In this document: piece by piece, positions 60,010-64,000 of the stretch
How the letters are laid out: the number at the start of each line of letters is the position of its first letter
Position numbering within the stretch: position 1 is the stretch's first letter
Assembly: GCA_947095585.1 (NCBI GenBank)
Contig: OX352761.1
Location: forward strand, 106,296,390-106,360,389
Length of the DNA stretch: 64,000 nucleotides
Direction of reading: 5' to 3'
Source of the DNA: Nephrocerus scutellatus
Lineage: Eukaryota; Arthropoda; Insecta; Diptera; Pipunculidae
The notes under the pieces: generated by a model
What the model was told of the DNA's origin: nothing
The model's database searches: none
What the model saw: only the letters and a program-made list of their open reading frames with translations
Translations under genes and position numbers: made by a program

Positions 60010-60720
60010 TGTGCTTGCTCAAATTTTTGATTGACCTACTCAGCAAAACGCAAAAATTGCCGAGAATATTGCGGGGGCAGCTGCGAGCGTAAGTGAGGTC
60101 CAACATTTTTTGATTTTACATCGATATTGGGAATTGAGGAGCTCTGTATAAAGATTGTGGCGAATTTTGCGCAAATCCTTGGGCCGGCATTCCTATAAAA
60201 TCAACTTGAACATTTGCAATCGCGATTTTCATCGCAAAATCATTATCCGTGATGAAGCCTATTTCTGGCTCAATGGTGCGTTAAATAATCAAATTTGGGC
60301 CATTCACGAAATACTGGCACAAAAATTGACTTTTCGTTGCTCCATTGTCATTGACGCGAACTTCTTCTTCAATGTTGCTTGTAATGCACACACAGTCAAT
60401 GGAAATCACTATCCGACTAGTTCGAAAGTCTGTCGTTATAAAGTGTAAGTGATTATCTTAGAAAAATGTGGTTTCAACAAGGTGGCTACAAATCTGGCCA
60501 AAAAATCAAGTTTTTCAAGTCGAAGTTCGGCGACCGTGTTATCTTCAGAAATGGACCATTCAACAGGCCATCTTGTTCATGTGTGTTGACGCCTCTGCAC
60601 TTCTCTTTGTTTAGGGTTATTTCAAGTCAACAGTCCAATAAACCAGAGAATTTTCAGATGACAAAAAGTCTTTACCAATTAGGTTCAGCGCATTCACTTG
60701 TGCATCAGACGTTTCCGTGA
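60010..60720 (+). mobile_element. Mariner/Tc1-superfamily transposase pseudogene, family M copy 3
   Basis: Plus-strand blocks: STQQNAKIAENIAGAAASV-like wording (about 60,038-60,095), MWRILRKSLGRHSYKINL (60,155-60,208), IIRDEAYFWLNGALNNQ (about 60,245-60,295, with the first catalytic Asp), then MWFQQGGYKSGQ (60,466-60,501). The second catalytic Asp of WFQQDGAT has become Gly in this last block. FFKSKFGDRVIFRNGPFNRP follows and ends in CVLTPLHFSL, where LTPLDFFLW is expected. Several frameshifts and at least one lost catalytic residue make it a dead copy. Confidence 0.8.
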
Positions 60721-60759
60721 AGGATATTTGAATTATATTTTGTTCCATTGATGGTACTT

Positions 60760-61685
60760 TACCCAAAAAATGTGTTATTTCAAACATCACGAGCTGTTTT
60801 ATTTGAAAAACAAAAATTAAAAACCTTAAAAAACACATATTGTAAATGGGACCTGGGATTTTAAAACCAATTTAACGATAGGTATTATCGAACACTAGCT
60901 GGTGTAAATAATAACTGAGTGAATGTGTTCCTGAACATTTTTTGGAAAGAAACCTTTTTTTGAATTGAGTAAAAGTTAGTCTCTTCAAAAGCTTTACTTA
61001 AACCCTAAACTTACAGATTTTCAGATATTCTTAATTTTTATTCAACTTAAACTGAGTTTTCTTTCCGAAACATTTAGGAAACACTTACAATGTTCTTTCA
61101 ATGTATACATAAATTGTTCTGCAGCTTATTTGGTTGACAGACTGCCAATTCTCTCCCAAAAACGATTCTCTGCAATTAACATTACTTTGGATTGTCGTGC
61201 CATTAAACCTCTTTGGACTCCTATAACTTTCTGCAAGGTTTTAACTCTCTAAATCAAGACCATTTTATACGTAGATGCAAATTTGGCTTAGACTTTTTCC
61301 GCACTCCTCTTTTTAACTCTCGCAAATTAAAAAAAAGGTAACCAGAAATGCAAAAAGTAATAAATCCATGTTAATGTCAATATACCCATCTGTGGGTATT
61401 AATCAAATGACACACAACCCCCTCAAGCGCAATCACAATTTTTAATATGCCCGAAGAACCTCGTTCCCTGGACCAGAATATTAATCTCTTTTTGCATTAA
61501 GTAAAGTGGTAAAGACTATGTGACTCCACTCACAAGAGACTAGAACTGAACTACGCAACCAAATCGAAATTTTATTTATAATGATGAGTGTGTACACCGG
61601 GTGTAGGTACCTACAATATTCCAATTTACAACTGGCCATGTGAAACCGGCTCAAATCGGACACAATTCCAAGCGAAAATTGTAAA
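60760..61685. other. AT-rich intron, no gene recognised
   Basis: No TE signature beyond the end of the mariner-type remnant, and no coding frame with a domain. Confidence 0.4.
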
Positions 61686-61689
61686 TTAT

Positions 61690-63130
61690 TAATGTAACGA
61701 ATGCCGACTACTAGGCGTACCGCAGTCAGAATGGATGAAGGTTGCTAGAAGTGTAAGCTTGTTGTGGGACACCGCATCTACCAGTTGTTGTGTGCGTGCT
61801 TCTCCCATCAGCATCACCTGAACTGAATCCCAAATTAATACGCGTATATGCGTGGCCGCATGCATACGATACAAGTGAACTTGAATGCGAATTATACCAA
61901 AGCGCGTTCTATATCGAAGCGAAGTCTTTTTCGAGGAAACCTCCGCATTTACTATTGCTGCAGAACATAATGTGCAACAAGTTCGCTCCACCACCCCCAC
62001 CTTCATTCCTTTGGTTAATTTGTACTTTTCATGTTCCTTTCTTGAGTCACCACAAAAAAGGAATAAATCTGCGCAAAGTCCAAAAGCAAATTACTTTCGA
62101 GGCTGCGAACAATGACAAACAACAATTGCAATTTGTTCACGCAGTACCGCAGGCGGCCACCGCTGCCTGCTGCCTGTTTGTCTGGCTGCTCGTCCGCCCC
62201 GGTTCTTGACTTATGTGAGCGTTGGAGTTTAGTATTCGGTTACGCTTACACACTCCCTCGCCAGTCAATCTTTCCAGATTATAATACTGTACGAGCTGAG
62301 CGCGCACATAGAACGATTAACTTTATAACTATAGTAGGTACTTGTATATATGTACAACTGGATATAAGTATGACTTTAATATTAATATAATATTTATATT
62401 AAGATACTCTTTTTGCATTTAGCATGATCAGGCGAGTGAGACCGACTTCAGTTCTGGTTTCTGTAACGGATGTATCTCACACACTTACACATAGTATATG
62501 ATATAAAAATAAGAAGTACGCATCACAAACAAATTAAAAGACTCTTTCTAAAGGAAAACATCCAACCTCCCCTCCAGAGTTGCATGATGGCCTCATAAGC
62601 GGTCTTAAGAAAAAAAAAACACATTTTTGTACGCTCAGTACGCGATTAGCGTGCAGGCGGCAAAGACTCGATTTTTGGAGCCGAGCAAATCGCGATTGGA
62701 GTTTTGTTGTTCGTCCTATGCCAGACAGCAGGTAAGTATCTCGTTTAATTTCTGGAGCTGCTACAATCGCTCCATCCATTTCATCAGCATCCTTCCACTA
62801 TACCTCAATGAGTATATATGCATCACAAAAACATTTATATATATATACGTGTTATATGGCCACATAAGATGCTCGCTTAGATGCGTAAGTCTGATTCACT
62901 TCGCGGTTCATTAAATGGCGAGTGAGCTGCTCGCGCACGCTACGTACGACGAGACGAGTGTACAAAACGTTTTCGTCCCAAACGCAAACTACAAACGAAT
63001 CTTTCACAGCAAATAGATAAACAAAATTGCATGTCGTCAGCAACTGTGGTTGGTTGAGGGGGAGAAGAGATGAAAGCGCGATCCGCTGAATAAGATGGAG
63101 CACCTTTTGCGGATACTCACTTTCATTCTA
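61690..63130. promoter_or_regulatory. Unique-looking GC-richer block in intron 2, possible regulatory or Polycomb-response-like DNA
   Basis: No TE motif. GCCAT-type PHO cores on either strand lie near 62,586 (GATGGCC), 62,857 (TATGGCC) and 62,913 (AAATGGCGAG). GAGAAGAGA lies near 63,062 and GCTCGCGCACGCTACGTACG at about 62,929. A perfect splice-donor consensus CAG|GTAAGT stands at 62,731/62,732. Open frames of up to 139 codons (61,790-62,209) overlap on both strands and carry no domain, so I do not call a gene. Nature uncertain. Confidence 0.35.
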
Positions 63131-64000
63131 CTTTTTCTGCAAAGGAACAAAATTCGTTATTTTGGTAGATTTTTTCCTTTGATTGTACCTACTCGTCATA
63201 TGGAAGCCATATTGAAATCTGCGTTGTTTTGTTATTTTTGTTGTGGTCTTTTTTTTGCATGTTTCGTATTTGATTTCTGATCAAAGCAGGAAACCCACAC
63301 ATTCATGCGCAATCTCTGTGTGCCCCCCATAATGTATCTTTGCTTAATGGAATATTAAATGAAATCGGCTTCCAGCTTCTTGACTAAACTTTTCTTCTTC
63401 TTCTTCTTCTTCTTCTTCGTAAGCTTGTGCGGCATATGAATTTGTAATTGCCACATCCATATCTGCGCGAAAAGATTATAAAATTTAGATTTTTATTGCG
63501 ATAAGTTGTTCGCATTTGCATGATACTTTATTTCCTCCTGGATGATCAATCGAGACATTTGCCATTTTTCAGCATTGTGGCTTTGTGGTTTTTTCTAAAC
63601 TTCGAAGTCTAATTTATTCTTTTGTTAACTTGTAAAGAAATTAAATGTCGTAAGTCTAGCGTAGTCTCTGACGATGTCATTTATTTGCATTGCATTGCGC
63701 ATTGCACAAAACGAACAGAGATTAAGTGAGTCTTGCCCTTTTTCTTAATCCTTTACAGAGTCGTAATCTAATAATCTAATGTGATAAATTTCCTGTTAGG
63801 TATGGCACAAAATGCGGAGTTAAATTACTAAAGTTCGATTCACAGCTTAAGCCAAGCAAAAAGTTTTTCTAATTTCCTCTCGTTTGTCAAAATCCCACTC
63901 AGCTTATATTATGTTCGAAATACGAATAAAAATGTTTAGAAAACTGCCATCTTCAAAAAAAGCTTGCCAGAGGCTTCGCAGATATAAAAATGTAAAATTG
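63131..64000. other. Intron 2, no gene recognised
   Basis: Continues Scr intron 2 to the window edge. Apart from the TTC repeat nothing is recognisable. Confidence 0.45.
63391..63418. repeat. (TTC)n microsatellite
   Basis: Nine uninterrupted TTC triplets. Confidence 0.9.

Larger units (their letters stand above)
43521..64000 (+). other. Scr: Scr intron 2 (start; continues beyond the window)
   Basis: From the donor to the window end, 20.5 kb later, I found no homeobox (no KIWFQNRRMKWK-coding segment in any frame) and no other host gene. The rest of the window is therefore taken as intron. Drosophila Scr also has a long intron here, with regulatory elements. TE insertions account for part of the length. 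Confidence 0.75.

Noticed and set aside
61790..62209. 139-codon plus-strand frame with overlapping antisense frame
   Set aside because: No domain, Cys-rich by composition only, and both strands are open over the same stretch.
43521..64000. Homeobox exon of Scr or the mir-10 hairpin
   Set aside because: No homeodomain-coding segment and no ACCCTGTAGATCCGAAT word seen. Both are expected further downstream, outside the window.

Overview
The window is AT-rich nuclear DNA from an insect, almost certainly a cyclorrhaphan fly. A tephritid or similar fly with an expanded genome is plausible, but that is an inference. The evidence is one large coding exon that can be recognised as the amino-terminal exon of the Hox gene Sex combs reduced (Scr), with long homopolymeric Gln and Asn tracts as in Drosophila. 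It is embedded in tens of kilobases of non-coding DNA and insect-type transposable elements (TEs). No other host protein-coding gene could be supported on either strand.

Layout. 1-18.8 kb: no host gene. It holds degenerate TEs (an RNase H-bearing LINE, RTE-like, jockey-like and CR1/jockey-like LINE fragments, a pogo-like transposase and two inverted copies of an unnamed repeat) separated by unique-looking DNA, notably 7.07-9.3 kb. 18.8-21.4 kb: a less repetitive block with GAGA motifs and an Inr/DPE-like core promoter near 19,154. It is my best candidate for the Scr promoter and 5' noncoding exon, at low confidence. 21.4-42.46 kb: presumed intron 1 if that is right, with many TEs and one outstanding unique block (32.5-34.1 kb) carrying eight same-strand TTTATG motifs in under 900 bp. 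42,460-43,520: the Scr coding exon, from the ATG at 42,533 through the YPWM hexapeptide to a consensus splice donor. 43,521-64,000: the start of a large intron 2. The homeobox exon is not in the window. This intron holds SINEs, LINEs, Tc1/mariner fragments and two unique blocks (55.25-56.24 and 61.69-63.13 kb) that look regulatory.

How it fits together. Scr specifies labial and first thoracic segment identity. In Drosophila its control depends on DNA spread over its introns and upstream region, so the unique islands between TEs are where regulatory elements should be sought. The mobile fraction is informative in its own right. A tRNA-headed SINE family (nine or so copies or fragments) ends in a GCC(A/G)AATAT motif followed by a trinucleotide tail, resembling the 3' end of an RTE-like LINE present in five copies or fragments. 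One SINE sits inside a LOA/R1-type LINE and is flanked by a 12-bp imperfect target-site duplication. A LINE remnant at 22.3 kb begins with a perfect 23-bp inverted repeat of the kind left by 5' inversion.

I found no CRISPR array, tRNA gene, rRNA gene, prokaryotic operon or clearly novel protein system. All TE calls rest on translated motifs read by eye. Boundaries are approximate unless stated, and family names are superfamily-level judgements.
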